Of a DNA stretch of 64,000 bases, positions 8,388-17,142 are shown piece by piece. Positions within the stretch are counted from its first letter, which is position 1; each line of letters opens with the position of its first letter. The notes under the pieces were generated by a model. It had not been told where the DNA came from and did not search any database. It saw only the letters and a program-made list of their open reading frames with translations. The stretch spans positions 228,458 through 292,457 of the forward strand of contig NZ_FQXV01000004.1 in NCBI RefSeq assembly GCF_900130065.1, given 5' to 3'. The position numbers were made by a program, and so were the translations under genes. The DNA comes from Sporobacter termitidis DSM 10068 (GTDB taxonomy: Bacteria > Bacillota > Clostridia > Oscillospirales > Oscillospiraceae).

Positions 8388-8936
8388 ATGTACGAAAAAC
8401 TCGTGTTCCCTTTTCCTCAGGAAAACAATGAGGTCGTGGCCGAAGGTGACGATCCCGGTTTTGTCATCAAGCCCCAGGCGTATTTTCGAGGAGCGTCACA
8501 GATTCCGGGGGCGGGATTCAATGTCGGTTTTCAGATTTTCGTCAAACCCTTTTTTCTTGACCGTGTGCCTCACCGCCACAAAGAGGATGAATATCTTGTG
8601 TTTTTAGGCGGCTTATTTCCGAATGTTTTTGATTTTGACGCCGATATTGAATTCACGCTCGGTCAGGTCGGCACTGACGCGGAGGTTTTCCATATCGCGA
8701 AGCCGACGATCATCCGCGTTCCCGCCGGCGTCTATCATTGTCCACTGAACTTCAAGCGGGTCGACAAGCCGGTATTTTTCCAGGCGGCGCTTATGGAGCC
8801 TATGTTCGGCGGGCTATACGATACGCCCGACGGTGTTAAAGAAATGCGGTACAACGGCCCTGTTCCCTGTAAGTATACTTCATCAAAGAAGTGTGATTCC
8901 TGCGGCAAGTGCCTTGAGGAAGATTGGAGAAGTTAA
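8388..8936 (+). CDS. Single-domain cupin with C-terminal CxxCxxC tail (2)
   Basis: 182 aa, close paralogue of the preceding gene over its full length (shared PQAYFRGASQIPG, PHRHxxDEYLVF, PAGVYHCPLNFKRVDKP). Likely metal ligands are H62, H64, E68 and H117; the cysteine tail has C169, C172 and C175 (KKCDSCGKC). The ATG has AAAGGAC upstream. Tandem retention of two similar copies suggests a heterodimer or two related substrates. The first importer permease begins 36 bp after the stop. Confidence 0.8.
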   Translation: MYEKLVFPFPQENNEVVAEGDDPGFVIKPQAYFRGASQIPGAGFNVGFQIFVKPFFLDRVPHRHKEDEYLVFLGGLFPNVFDFDADIEFTLGQVGTDAEVFHIAKPTIIRVPAGVYHCPLNFKRVDKPVFFQAALMEPMFGGLYDTPDGVKEMRYNGPVPCKYTSSKKCDSCGKCLEEDWRS

Positions 8937-8972
8937 ACTCATCATCAATCCTGAACAGAGGTAGGCGTAAAG

Positions 8973-9962
8973 ATGGCAAGATACATAGCAAAGCGGCTGC
9001 TGATGCTGATACCCGTCTTGTTGGGCATCTCATTGGTTGTGCTGATTTTAATCAACATCACACCCGGCGACCCCGCCAGAATGATGCTCGGTACGCAGGC
9101 GACGGAAGAGAAGGTGCAGGAGGTTCGCGAGGAATTGGGGCTGAACGATCCGCTGCCGGTACGTTACGGCCGTTTTATTTGGGACGTGCTGCACGGCGAC
9201 TTCGGCACCTCGTATATGACGGGGCGCCCCGTATTTGACGAGATGATGCAGCGCTTTCCGTATACGCTGCTGCTCGTGTCGATCAGCCTCGGGATTTCCA
9301 TAATTCTCGGAATTCCGCTTGGCGTTTTCGCGGCGACGCACCAGTACACGTGGAAGGACAACGCGGCAATATTCATTTCGCTGTTCTGCGTTTCGATGCC
9401 CAGCTTCTGGTTCGCGCTGCTGCTCATACGATGGTTCGGCGTCAATTTGAGGTGGCTGCCGATCTCCGGAATAGCCAGCTGGAAGGGGTGGGTTTTGCCG
9501 TGCGTTTCGATGGCGCTCGGTCTTATCGCGAGTATAGCGAGGCAAACGCGGTCCAACCTTCTGGAAGTCATACGGCAGGATTACATTACAACGGCGCGGG
9601 CAAAAGGACTTTCGGAGGGCAAGGTGATCTACCGCCACGCGCTTAAAAATGCGATGATACCGGTCATCATGGTTATCGGCGGCATATTCGGCTCCCTCCT
9701 GGGCGGCGCCATGATCTCCGAGGTCATCTTCTCGATACCGGGACTGGGCCAGTACACGATGACGGGGCTTTTCAACCGGGATTATCCCGTTATTCAGGGC
9801 AGCGTCCTGATACTGTCGACGCTGTTTGCGATTGTCATTCTCATCGTCGACGCGATATTCGCGCTGGTAGATCCTCGAATTCGTTCGCAGTACAGCGGAA
9901 AGGGAAAAAGAAAGGCGGGTAAGCGATTTGAAAAAGAAACGCAAGCAGTCGAGACTGTATGA
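8973..9962 (+). CDS. ABC importer permease, OppB/DppB family
   Basis: 329 aa, six hydrophobic segments. The start ARYIAKRLLMLIPVLLGISL and NITPGDPARMMLG are typical of DppB/OppB, and the cytoplasmic loop TTARAKGLSEGKVIYRHALK is the EAA motif that contacts the ATPase. It belongs to the type I importers that take up peptides, nickel, heme precursors or opines; the substrate here is unknown. The next permease overlaps by 35 bp. Confidence 0.9.
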   Translation: MARYIAKRLLMLIPVLLGISLVVLILINITPGDPARMMLGTQATEEKVQEVREELGLNDPLPVRYGRFIWDVLHGDFGTSYMTGRPVFDEMMQRFPYTLLLVSISLGISIILGIPLGVFAATHQYTWKDNAAIFISLFCVSMPSFWFALLLIRWFGVNLRWLPISGIASWKGWVLPCVSMALGLIASIARQTRSNLLEVIRQDYITTARAKGLSEGKVIYRHALKNAMIPVIMVIGGIFGSLLGGAMISEVIFSIPGLGQYTMTGLFNRDYPVIQGSVLILSTLFAIVILIVDAIFALVDPRIRSQYSGKGKRKAGKRFEKETQAVETV

Positions 9963-10785
9963 CGTTTGGCGTCAGTTGAAAAAGAACAAGCTCGCTGTCG
10001 TCGCCCTTGTCGTACTTGTTCTGCTTGTTCTGATAGCGATATTAGGGCCTTACATAGCGCCTCACCCCTACGAACAGCAGAACGCCAAGCAGGCTTACGC
10101 CGATTCGAGCGCCGAGCATCTGCTCGGCACGGATAAGCTCGGGCGCGACATATTGAGCAGGCTTATCGTCGGCACGCGGCAGTCGCTTGAAATGGGCGTC
10201 ATTGCGGTCGCTATCGCGGCTGTCATCGGGATGACGATCGGCGCAATAGCGGGATTTTACGGTAAATGGGTCGACAACCTGTGTATGCGTCTTTTAGATA
10301 TTTATCAGGCGATACCGATGTTTCTCCTGTGTATTACGCTGGCGGCGATTCTGGGCCCAAGCCTCCAAAACGCGATCATCGCACTCGGTATCGGCACGGT
10401 GCCCGGCTACGCGCGGTTGATGCGGGCGTCGGTCCTGACCGTACGCGAAAAGGAATACGTCGAGGCGGCGAGAGCCATCAATGCCGGAGACGCCCGCATC
10501 ATACTCAAGCATATTGTGCCCAACGCGATGGCGCCGCTTATCGTTGAAATCACAATGGGCGTCGGCGCCTGTATCCTGGCGGGCTCCGCGCTCAGCTTTA
10601 TCGGACTCGGCGTGCAGCCGCCGACGCCCGAGTGGGGCGCGATGATTTCAGAGGCGCGGAACGTCATGCGCGAGCATCCGACGCTGGCGCTGTACCCCGG
10701 TATCTGCGTTATGATCAGCGTTCTCGCCTGCAATCTGCTTGGAGACGGGCTGCGGGACGCGCTGGACCCGCGCCTTAAAAATTGA
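9928..10785 (+). CDS. ABC importer permease, OppC/DppC family
   Basis: 285 aa, TTG start inside the end of the previous gene. Features are an OppC-type N-terminal helix, HLLGTDKLGRDILSRLI (family signature) and the EAA loop EKEYVEAARAINAGDARIIL, with GLGVQPPTPEWGAMI near the C-terminus. It pairs with the OppB-like permease to form the channel. Nine bases separate it from the first ATPase gene. Confidence 0.9.
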   Translation: MKKKRKQSRLYDVWRQLKKNKLAVVALVVLVLLVLIAILGPYIAPHPYEQQNAKQAYADSSAEHLLGTDKLGRDILSRLIVGTRQSLEMGVIAVAIAAVIGMTIGAIAGFYGKWVDNLCMRLLDIYQAIPMFLLCITLAAILGPSLQNAIIALGIGTVPGYARLMRASVLTVREKEYVEAARAINAGDARIILKHIVPNAMAPLIVEITMGVGACILAGSALSFIGLGVQPPTPEWGAMISEARNVMREHPTLALYPGICVMISVLACNLLGDGLRDALDPRLKN

Positions 10786-10794
10786 GGTAAACAA

Positions 10795-11763
10795 ATGACT
10801 GATAACTTACTTGAAATACACAATCTCGCGGTCGAATACCATACCGACGACGCCGTCATTTATGCCGTTAACAATATAAACCTGACGATTAAGCAAGGCG
10901 AAACGATCGGCCTCGTGGGCGAGACAGGCGCGGGAAAAACGACAATCGCAAAAAGCGCTCTCCGCATACTGCCGACGCCTCCGGCAAGGCTCGTCTCGGG
11001 GGAAATACTCTACAAGAGCAACGACCTGCTGCGGCTCTCGGAGAAAGAAATGAGAAAAATCCGCGGAAACAAGATCGCGATGATTTTCCAGGACCCGATG
11101 ACCGCGCTCAACCCCATCGAGACGGTCGGCTTTCAAATCGCGGAGACAATCAAGCTGCACAACAGGATTTCGCGTGTGGAGGCTGAACGCCGCGCGTGCG
11201 ATATGCTTGAAATGGTCGGTATACCAATGGAGCGCTTCAGCGACTTCCCGCACCAGTTTTCCGGAGGAATGAAGCAGCGCGTCGTCATCGCTATGGCGCT
11301 GGCCTGCAATCCGGAGCTGCTCCTGGCCGACGAGCCGACGACGGCGCTTGACGTCACGATTCAGGCGCAGGTGCTCGAAATGATGCAGTCGCTGAAGGAG
11401 CGGCTCGGCACGTCCGTCATGCTGATTACGCATGACCTCGGCGTCGTCGCTGATTTCTGTGATTCCGTCGCCGTCGTATACGCCGGTGAAATCGTGGAGC
11501 GCGGCACCGTCGAGCACATCTTTGACTTTGCCGCGCACCCATATACGATCGGCCTGTTCGGCTCTCTGCCGAGGCTCGACTCCAAGTCGCGGCGGCTTAA
11601 ACCGATCAAGGGGCTGATGCCCGACCCGACGAATCTGCCGAAAGGCTGCCGATTCTGCGACCGCTGCCCCGAAGCAACCGCGCAGTGCGCCGAAGCTGCG
11701 CCCGAAGAAATCGAGATCGCGCCCGGGCATATTGTAAAATGTATATTAGCGAGGGTTAAGTGA
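10795..11763 (+). CDS. ABC importer ATPase, OppD/DppD family
   Basis: 322 aa. Walker A GETGAGKTT (about residues 42-50), signature FSGGMKQRVVIAMAL, Walker B LLLADEPTTALD and the H-loop THD. The C-terminal oligopeptide-transporter extension has C-x2-C-x2-C-type cysteines (GCRFCDRCPEAT) as in DppD, where they bind a 4Fe-4S cluster in some homologues. Works as a heterodimer with the next gene. Confidence 0.92.
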   Translation: MTDNLLEIHNLAVEYHTDDAVIYAVNNINLTIKQGETIGLVGETGAGKTTIAKSALRILPTPPARLVSGEILYKSNDLLRLSEKEMRKIRGNKIAMIFQDPMTALNPIETVGFQIAETIKLHNRISRVEAERRACDMLEMVGIPMERFSDFPHQFSGGMKQRVVIAMALACNPELLLADEPTTALDVTIQAQVLEMMQSLKERLGTSVMLITHDLGVVADFCDSVAVVYAGEIVERGTVEHIFDFAAHPYTIGLFGSLPRLDSKSRRLKPIKGLMPDPTNLPKGCRFCDRCPEATAQCAEAAPEEIEIAPGHIVKCILARVK

Positions 11764-11764
11764 T

Positions 11765-12748
11765 ATGGCGGCATTACTCGAAGTCCACGACCTGATGAAA
11801 TACTTCAAAACCCCGGGCGGCATGCTTCATGCCGTGGACGGCATAAATTTTACGCTGAACGAGGGTAAAACGCTCGGCGTCGTCGGTGAGTCCGGCTGCG
11901 GAAAATCAACGCTCGGCCGCACGATATTGCATCTGCTCGACGCGACGGGCGGGCAGGTGTTATTCGAGGGCAGGGACATAACGAATCCCAATAAGAGCGA
12001 GCTGCACCGTATGCGCGAGGATATGCAGATCATCTTCCAGGACCCGTTTTCGTCCCTCGACCCGCGCATGTCGGTGTGCGAAGCCATTATGGAGCCGCTT
12101 ATTCTGCGCGGCGGCATGTCCAGGGCGGATATGCTTGCCGAAACACGGCAGCTGATGGACACGGTCGGCATTGCGGCCCGGTTTGAAAATTCGTATCCCC
12201 ACGAGCTTGACGGCGGACGGCGTCAGCGTATCGGTATCGCCCGGGCGCTTTCGCTGAAACCGAAGTTTATCGTTTGTGACGAGCCCGTATCGGCGCTTGA
12301 CGTTTCCATTCAGGCACAGATCATCAATCTGATGCTCGACTTGCAGGAAGAGCGCGGCCTTGCGTACATGTTCGTCACCCATGACCTCTCTGTTGTCAAG
12401 TACATATCGGATGACATCATGGTGATGTACCTCGGGCAAATGGTTGAAAAAGCGCCCGCGGAGGAGCTGTTTCGCAATACGCTTCATCCGTACACCAAGG
12501 CTCTGCTGTCGGCGATCCCGATTCCCAGTATCCATGACAAGAAAAAACGCATCCTTTTGCAGGGCGAAATCACATCGCCGATCAATCCGAAGCCCGGATG
12601 CCGGTTCATGGCGCGGTGTCAGTACGCGACGGGCGAATGTGCCTGTCAGCAAACGCTCGTGGAATGCTCACCCGGGCACTTTGTCGGGTGCTGCAGATAT
12701 GAGGCTGTTAAATATGAGGCTATTAATAATATGGAGGAATCAAAATGA
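11765..12748 (+). CDS. ABC importer ATPase, OppF/DppF family
   Basis: 327 aa. Walker A GESGCGKST, Walker B FIVCDEPVSALD and H-loop VTHD are intact. The signature reads LDGGRRQRIGIARAL instead of the common FSGGQRQR form; the Ser-to-Asp change is noteworthy but the glycines are kept. A C-terminal GCRFMARCQYAT segment is typical of the family. The stop overlaps the binding-protein start by 4 bp. Confidence 0.9.
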   Translation: MAALLEVHDLMKYFKTPGGMLHAVDGINFTLNEGKTLGVVGESGCGKSTLGRTILHLLDATGGQVLFEGRDITNPNKSELHRMREDMQIIFQDPFSSLDPRMSVCEAIMEPLILRGGMSRADMLAETRQLMDTVGIAARFENSYPHELDGGRRQRIGIARALSLKPKFIVCDEPVSALDVSIQAQIINLMLDLQEERGLAYMFVTHDLSVVKYISDDIMVMYLGQMVEKAPAEELFRNTLHPYTKALLSAIPIPSIHDKKKRILLQGEITSPINPKPGCRFMARCQYATGECACQQTLVECSPGHFVGCCRYEAVKYEAINNMEESK

Positions 12749-14307
12749 AAAAGGCTGCAAAGAAACTGCTCGCACTGTTACTCGCCTGCGTTATCATTTC
12801 CTCGCTCGCGGCGTGCGGCAACAGTGAAACCGTCGGCGCGGGCAGTCCCGCCCCCGGTACCGGCACGTCCGGCCCCGCAAGAGATACCCTCAACATCGCC
12901 GTATCGCTTGACAGCGGTACGCTCGATCCGCTCGGCGTCACGGGAGCGGGCGGATTCCTGAACGTCGTGCATACCTATATGGAGCCGCTGCTCGACAACA
13001 AATCTGATGGTTCGCGCGTCTGGATTCTCGCCACCGGCATCGATCGCATCAGCGACATTGAGTACACGATGCACCTGCGTGAGGGCGTAAAATTTTCCAA
13101 CGGCAATCCGTTTAACGCTGACGACGTCATGTACACAATGAAGCTCAACCATGATGACCCGCAGTTTTTCCTGAATGTTAAGGCCATCGATTTTGACAAG
13201 ACAAAGAAAATCGACGATTATACGATCGATCTTTGGTATACGACCTATAATGCCGCGCAGGAAGTCGGGTTCAGCCAGATGCCAATCCTTGACGCCGAGT
13301 CCTACAATTCGGATACGGCGTCGCTCCACCCGATAGGAACCGGCCCGTATGTGGTGACGGATTACATTGTCAACAGCCACGTGACAGTGAAGGCCCGGGA
13401 TGACTATTGGGGCACTGCGCCCACCATCAAGACAATCAATTTCAAAACCCTGAACGAGGACGAGCAGCGGGTAAACGCCCTTGAAACGGGCGACGTCGAT
13501 ATGGCGGCGATTCCCATTAAGGATGCCGATTATGTCAAATCTCTCGGGAATTACGAAGTTGCTCCTTTCAATGCCGGTGTGGCGCAGACTGTGTTCTTCA
13601 ATATGACGCCGGATGGAGCGCTCGGTACAAAGGAAGCCCGCTATGCCGTCTCCTATGCCATCGACCGCGAGGCTGTTGTGGACGTCGTTTACAGCGGCCA
13701 GTCCAAGGTTCTCAATTGGCCGATCTCGGATACCTGCATTGACAAGGAGTCCCGGTTTGACAATATGAGTGATCTCTATACAACCGGATATAGCCCCGAC
13801 AAGGCGAAACAATTGGCCGAGCAGACCGGCCTCACGGGTAAAACGCTCCGCATTATTACAAACGGCGCGGCGCCGAATGTTACGACAGCGGAAATCATAC
13901 AGGGCAATCTCCAGGATATCGGCGTCAAAGCGGACATTATCAACTACGATCAGGCCACGTATTTTTCGGTGTTGATGGACGCAAGCAGGTTCGATGTCGC
14001 GGTCTTCCAGCCGTCGGCTCCGAGTGTTATGGCGGCGGACATCTTAGGTATGTACCTGTCCCTCATCCCGCTGGGCTGGACGGGTCCTGAGCACGATCAG
14101 TATATGGCGCTCGGCGCGCAGTGCCTCGCCACATACGACACGAAAGTACGCGGTGATTTGATTTATGATATGCTGAAGATTTTTGTGGATCAGGACCCGT
14201 GGTACGGCATATGCGAAGGGCCGGCCATGAACGCGTACTCCAAAGATCTCAAGGGCGTCGAATATATGCTGGGCGGAAACATGAATTATCAGAGCATGTC
14301 ATTCTAA
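12745..14307 (+). CDS. Substrate-binding lipoprotein of the importer, SBP family 5
   Basis: 520 aa. Signal peptide with lipobox LAACG (Cys about residue 24), a Gly/Pro/Ser linker, then a family 5 binding protein (LREGVKFSNGNPFNADDVMY and HPIGTGPYVV are family hallmarks). It is anchored outside the membrane and delivers substrate to the Opp-like permeases. Family 5 covers peptides, nickel chelates, opines and oligosaccharides, so the ligand stays open. GGAGG lies 8 bp before the ATG. Confidence 0.92.
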   Translation: MKKAAKKLLALLLACVIISSLAACGNSETVGAGSPAPGTGTSGPARDTLNIAVSLDSGTLDPLGVTGAGGFLNVVHTYMEPLLDNKSDGSRVWILATGIDRISDIEYTMHLREGVKFSNGNPFNADDVMYTMKLNHDDPQFFLNVKAIDFDKTKKIDDYTIDLWYTTYNAAQEVGFSQMPILDAESYNSDTASLHPIGTGPYVVTDYIVNSHVTVKARDDYWGTAPTIKTINFKTLNEDEQRVNALETGDVDMAAIPIKDADYVKSLGNYEVAPFNAGVAQTVFFNMTPDGALGTKEARYAVSYAIDREAVVDVVYSGQSKVLNWPISDTCIDKESRFDNMSDLYTTGYSPDKAKQLAEQTGLTGKTLRIITNGAAPNVTTAEIIQGNLQDIGVKADIINYDQATYFSVLMDASRFDVAVFQPSAPSVMAADILGMYLSLIPLGWTGPEHDQYMALGAQCLATYDTKVRGDLIYDMLKIFVDQDPWYGICEGPAMNAYSKDLKGVEYMLGGNMNYQSMSF

Positions 14308-14349
14308 AAGACATCAGTTTGCCTCGAGGCTCATAGATGTATGACGAAG

Positions 14350-14397
14350 CCGCTCCTCTATTCAGCAGGTTGCTGCTTGCATAGAGGAGCGGTTTTT
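14350..14397 (+). terminator. Strong terminator/attenuator inside the cupin/Opp operon
   Basis: Twelve-bp stem (14350-14361 with 14381-14392) with an inner small hairpin and TTTTT at its end. It lies between the binding protein and the double cupin, so the last gene may be expressed at a lower level or from its own promoter. Confidence 0.8.
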
Positions 14398-14447
14398 GCG
14401 GATATCGGCCCGCAGGAATCAGAATAACCAATAAAGGAGAGTAAATA

Positions 14448-15788
14448 ATGCAGGAAAAGTATGAAAAGCTGTTTTATGAATTCGTACCGCAGGAAACAAG
14501 CTGGGGCGACTGGTGTCATTCACCGCAGGCGTATTTCCGGGGCGAAAAGGATTTGCCCGGCGCCGCCATGAACGTCGGCTTTCAGGTGTTCAAGGCCCCG
14601 GTGCTTTTAGAGCGCGAGCCGCACTTCCACAGAGAGGACGAGTATCTTGTGTTTCTCGGCGCGAAGCTGCCCGACGTGTTTTCCTCCTTTGACGCGGAGG
14701 TGCACTTCTTCATGGGCAAAACGCTTGAGACGATGGAGAAAATCGTTATCACGGAGCCGACGATCATAAAGCTCCCGAAAGGCTGGTGGCACAGCCCGCT
14801 GAATTTCGTGCGCATTGACAAGCCCCTGCTGTTCCAGGCTGTTATGCTTTCGGGCAAGGAGGGGAGCGTCAAGCTCGTCGAGCGTGAAAACGGCGAGCGG
14901 CAGTATATCTTCACGGGGGACGAAACGCGCCTTTGCATTTTCGATTCTCATAAAAGCTGCAACTACTGCGGTTATTGCTTCTCGCATCCCGACGAGCGGC
15001 CGAAGCTGCCGTATTCATATGTGAAATGGACCGTTGTCAACGAAGACGGCATAGAAGCCTATACGGACACCGGCGCCTATGACGCCGCAAAGGCGCCTGC
15101 GTCGCCTGATTGCGTCATTACCCCCGAGTATAAGTCGAAACCCTATTCGGACGCGACAAAACTGAAAGCCAAAAAGCCCCCGCTCTCGCCGGAGACCGCC
15201 AAGTGTATTCTTGCGCTTCCGAAGGAAGAGACGCGATGGGGCGCCTGGTGCCCGTCGCCGCAGGCGTACTTCCGCGGCGAAACGTATATGGAGGACGCGA
15301 CGTACCACGTCGGCTGGCAGGTTTTCGCGGGTCCGAACGACATGGAGGATACGCATATACATCAGGGCGTTGAGGAGTATATTTTCTTTATGGGCGCCGA
15401 CCCGATGAACATTTTCGATTTCGACTGCGAGATTGAAATGTTCTTCGGAGACGATCCCGATCATCTGGAAAGCAAAATCATCACCAAACCGACGGTTGTG
15501 CGGATTCCCGCAAACGTCTGGCACTGCCCGATAAAGTTCCGCAAGATGAACAAGCCGCTCGTATTCCAGGCGGCCTTTTTGTCCGGCACCTGGGGGACGA
15601 TCACGCAGGCGCCGGACGATAACAAGCCTGAAATTCCGCCGGAGGTGCTTGAGAAAATGCCCTTCGCCAGGATGCATACATATAATTATATGGGTGACAA
15701 CGTGCGCTTTTGTAAATACAACGCCAAAAAACGCTGCAACATCTGCGGCGCGTGCTTCCCGAGCCCCGAGGATTACCTGCAGGAATAA
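14448..15788 (+). CDS. Double-domain cupin, each domain with a CxxCxxC tail
   Basis: 446 aa made of two copies of the unit seen in the two small cupins. Domain 1: H59, H61, E65, H115, then C171/C174/C177 (KSCNYCGYC). Domain 2: H303, H305, E309, H359, then C430/C433/C436 (KRCNICGAC). Both contain SPQAYFRGE and an FQAxxLSG strand. In domain 2 the P-x-G loop reads P-A-N. A linker at about residues 185-255 joins them. AAAGGAGAG precedes the ATG. It closes the operon, so four cupin units surround one importer. Function unknown; metal binding is inferred. Confidence 0.82.
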   Translation: MQEKYEKLFYEFVPQETSWGDWCHSPQAYFRGEKDLPGAAMNVGFQVFKAPVLLEREPHFHREDEYLVFLGAKLPDVFSSFDAEVHFFMGKTLETMEKIVITEPTIIKLPKGWWHSPLNFVRIDKPLLFQAVMLSGKEGSVKLVERENGERQYIFTGDETRLCIFDSHKSCNYCGYCFSHPDERPKLPYSYVKWTVVNEDGIEAYTDTGAYDAAKAPASPDCVITPEYKSKPYSDATKLKAKKPPLSPETAKCILALPKEETRWGAWCPSPQAYFRGETYMEDATYHVGWQVFAGPNDMEDTHIHQGVEEYIFFMGADPMNIFDFDCEIEMFFGDDPDHLESKIITKPTVVRIPANVWHCPIKFRKMNKPLVFQAAFLSGTWGTITQAPDDNKPEIPPEVLEKMPFARMHTYNYMGDNVRFCKYNAKKRCNICGACFPSPEDYLQE

Positions 15789-15828
15789 CAGTGCCCACGT
15801 TGGGGCAGACAGCTGTCAAAAAGCAATA

Positions 15829-15864
15829 AAAAGTCTTGGAACCGTATGATTCCAAGACTTTTTT
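15829..15864 (+). terminator. Terminator after the double cupin gene
   Basis: Thirteen-bp perfect stem around an 8-base loop ending in a T-run. It closes the cupin/Opp operon. Confidence 0.88.
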
Positions 15865-16024
15865 GAGAAGTTAGGTGAAAAAAGATGCCGGCCCCTCCTG
15901 CTTTAGCCACGCCTATGCATTCCGTTTTCCGCTTGCGAAGTGCTGCTTTTCAAATATCCGGCTAATATTTTAAACGAGTCCTACATTGACCATAATGAAT
16001 ATAAAGAACAAGAGGTGAATAAGT

Positions 16025-16735
16025 TTGGTCTACTTAATCATCACGGTCCGAATTATTTCTGTTATGGTACTGTTTCTGTTTTTGATTTTGAAAACAGGCA
16101 GACGCAAGATCGCCGAGCTTCCTGTTTATGACTTTTTATCGATTATCGTCATTGGAAGCGTCATCGGCGCAGACATTGCGGAGCCAAATATTCCTCATCT
16201 TCCCACATTGTTTGCGGTGATACTTATCGTCACTCTGCAATATCTGGTAAGTTGTCTATTGATAAACAACAAAAAAATTGCGCGTAAAATCACTTTCGGC
16301 CCCACTGTCATTATCCAGAACGGCCAGTTTATCAAGTCAAACATGAAAAGGCTGAAATACTCTATAGAAAATGTGTTAATGGCATTGAGGGAAAAGGATA
16401 TATTCGACTTGAATGAGGTTGAGTACGCTATTGTAGAGGGCAGCGGCAATATCAGCGTTCTCAAAAGGTCTCAGTTTCTACCGTTGACTCTTGCAGATAT
16501 GAAGCTTAAGCCTGATACAAAAGGCCTATCCGTTCCCCTTATTATTGACGGAAAGGTTCATGACAGCAATCTTCAGCAACTTCAGCGTGACAGATCCTGG
16601 CTCGCTTCACAATTAGATCAGGCCGGCATCCATGATTTTAGTGAGGTATTTTACGCGGATTGCAATATGGAAGGCAGATTGTATATCTCAAAAATATTAC
16701 AGGCAAAAAACTTTAATGATGACTTCACTTTGTAG
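16025..16735 (+). CDS. DUF421 (YetF/YrbG-type) membrane protein
   Basis: 236 aa, TTG start with AGAGGTG at 16009-16015. Three N-terminal hydrophobic segments (residues about 2-22, 35-52, 58-78), then a soluble domain with GPTVIIQNGQFIKSNMKRLK and DLNEVEYAIVEGSGNISVLK, the hallmarks of the family. These proteins are common in spore-formers and some affect spore germination or the coat; the exact role is unknown. It is flanked by terminators and looks monocistronic. Confidence 0.88.
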   Translation: MVYLIITVRIISVMVLFLFLILKTGRRKIAELPVYDFLSIIVIGSVIGADIAEPNIPHLPTLFAVILIVTLQYLVSCLLINNKKIARKITFGPTVIIQNGQFIKSNMKRLKYSIENVLMALREKDIFDLNEVEYAIVEGSGNISVLKRSQFLPLTLADMKLKPDTKGLSVPLIIDGKVHDSNLQQLQRDRSWLASQLDQAGIHDFSEVFYADCNMEGRLYISKILQAKNFNDDFTL

Positions 16736-16759
16736 TATCGCGTAAACCGCAAAAAACAT

Positions 16760-16798
16760 AAGCAAAAGGACCAAACTTCAAGTTCGGTCCTTTTGCTT
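16760..16798. terminator. Bidirectional terminator
   Basis: Thirteen-bp stem AAGCAAAAGGACC / GGTCCTTTTGCTT with flanking A and T runs. It serves the DUF421 gene on + and the tRNA-Ser pair on -. Confidence 0.85.
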
Positions 16799-16805
16799 CA
16801 TTGAT

Positions 16806-16897
16806 TGGCGGAGAAGGAGGGATTTGAACCCTCGCAACGCTCATCACGTTCTACTCCCTTAGCAGGGGAGCCCCTTCGGCCTCTTGGGTACTTCTCC
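16806..16897 (-). tRNA. tRNA-Ser (anticodon GCU)
   Basis: 92 nt with a seven-bp acceptor stem GGAGAAG/CTTCTCC, discriminator G and genome-encoded CCA. Anticodon stem CUCCC/GGGAG with loop CU-GCU-AA, a long variable arm and the T-arm GGGUUCAAAUCCC. The long variable arm is typical of serine tRNA. Confidence 0.95.
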
Positions 16898-16938
16898 AAG
16901 GCAAATTTATCGAATCTATTCGAATTAAGCGGAAAATT

Positions 16939-17027
16939 TGGCGGAGAGAGTGGGATTCGAACCCACGGTACGTTGCCGTACGACGGTTTTCAAGACCGCT
17001 CCGTTATGACCGCTTCGGTATCTCTCC
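16939..17027 (-). tRNA. tRNA-Ser (anticodon UGA)
   Basis: 89 nt, acceptor GGAGAGA/TCTCTCC, encoded CCA, anticodon loop CU-UGA-AA on a CGGU-type stem, long variable arm built on CGUACGGCAACGUACCG, and T-arm GGGUUCGAAUCCC. It lies 41 bp upstream of the GCU tRNA-Ser on the same strand, probably in one transcript. Confidence 0.95.
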
Positions 17028-17142
17028 GTATCTCATCCAGACGCTAGAGTATATTAACATAAAACGACAGCCTTGTCAACGATAAAAGAGCGCGTAAATA
17101 GCCCGGCCTTTTGCCGGCGCAAACCGGCTGAAAGGGTGCGCC

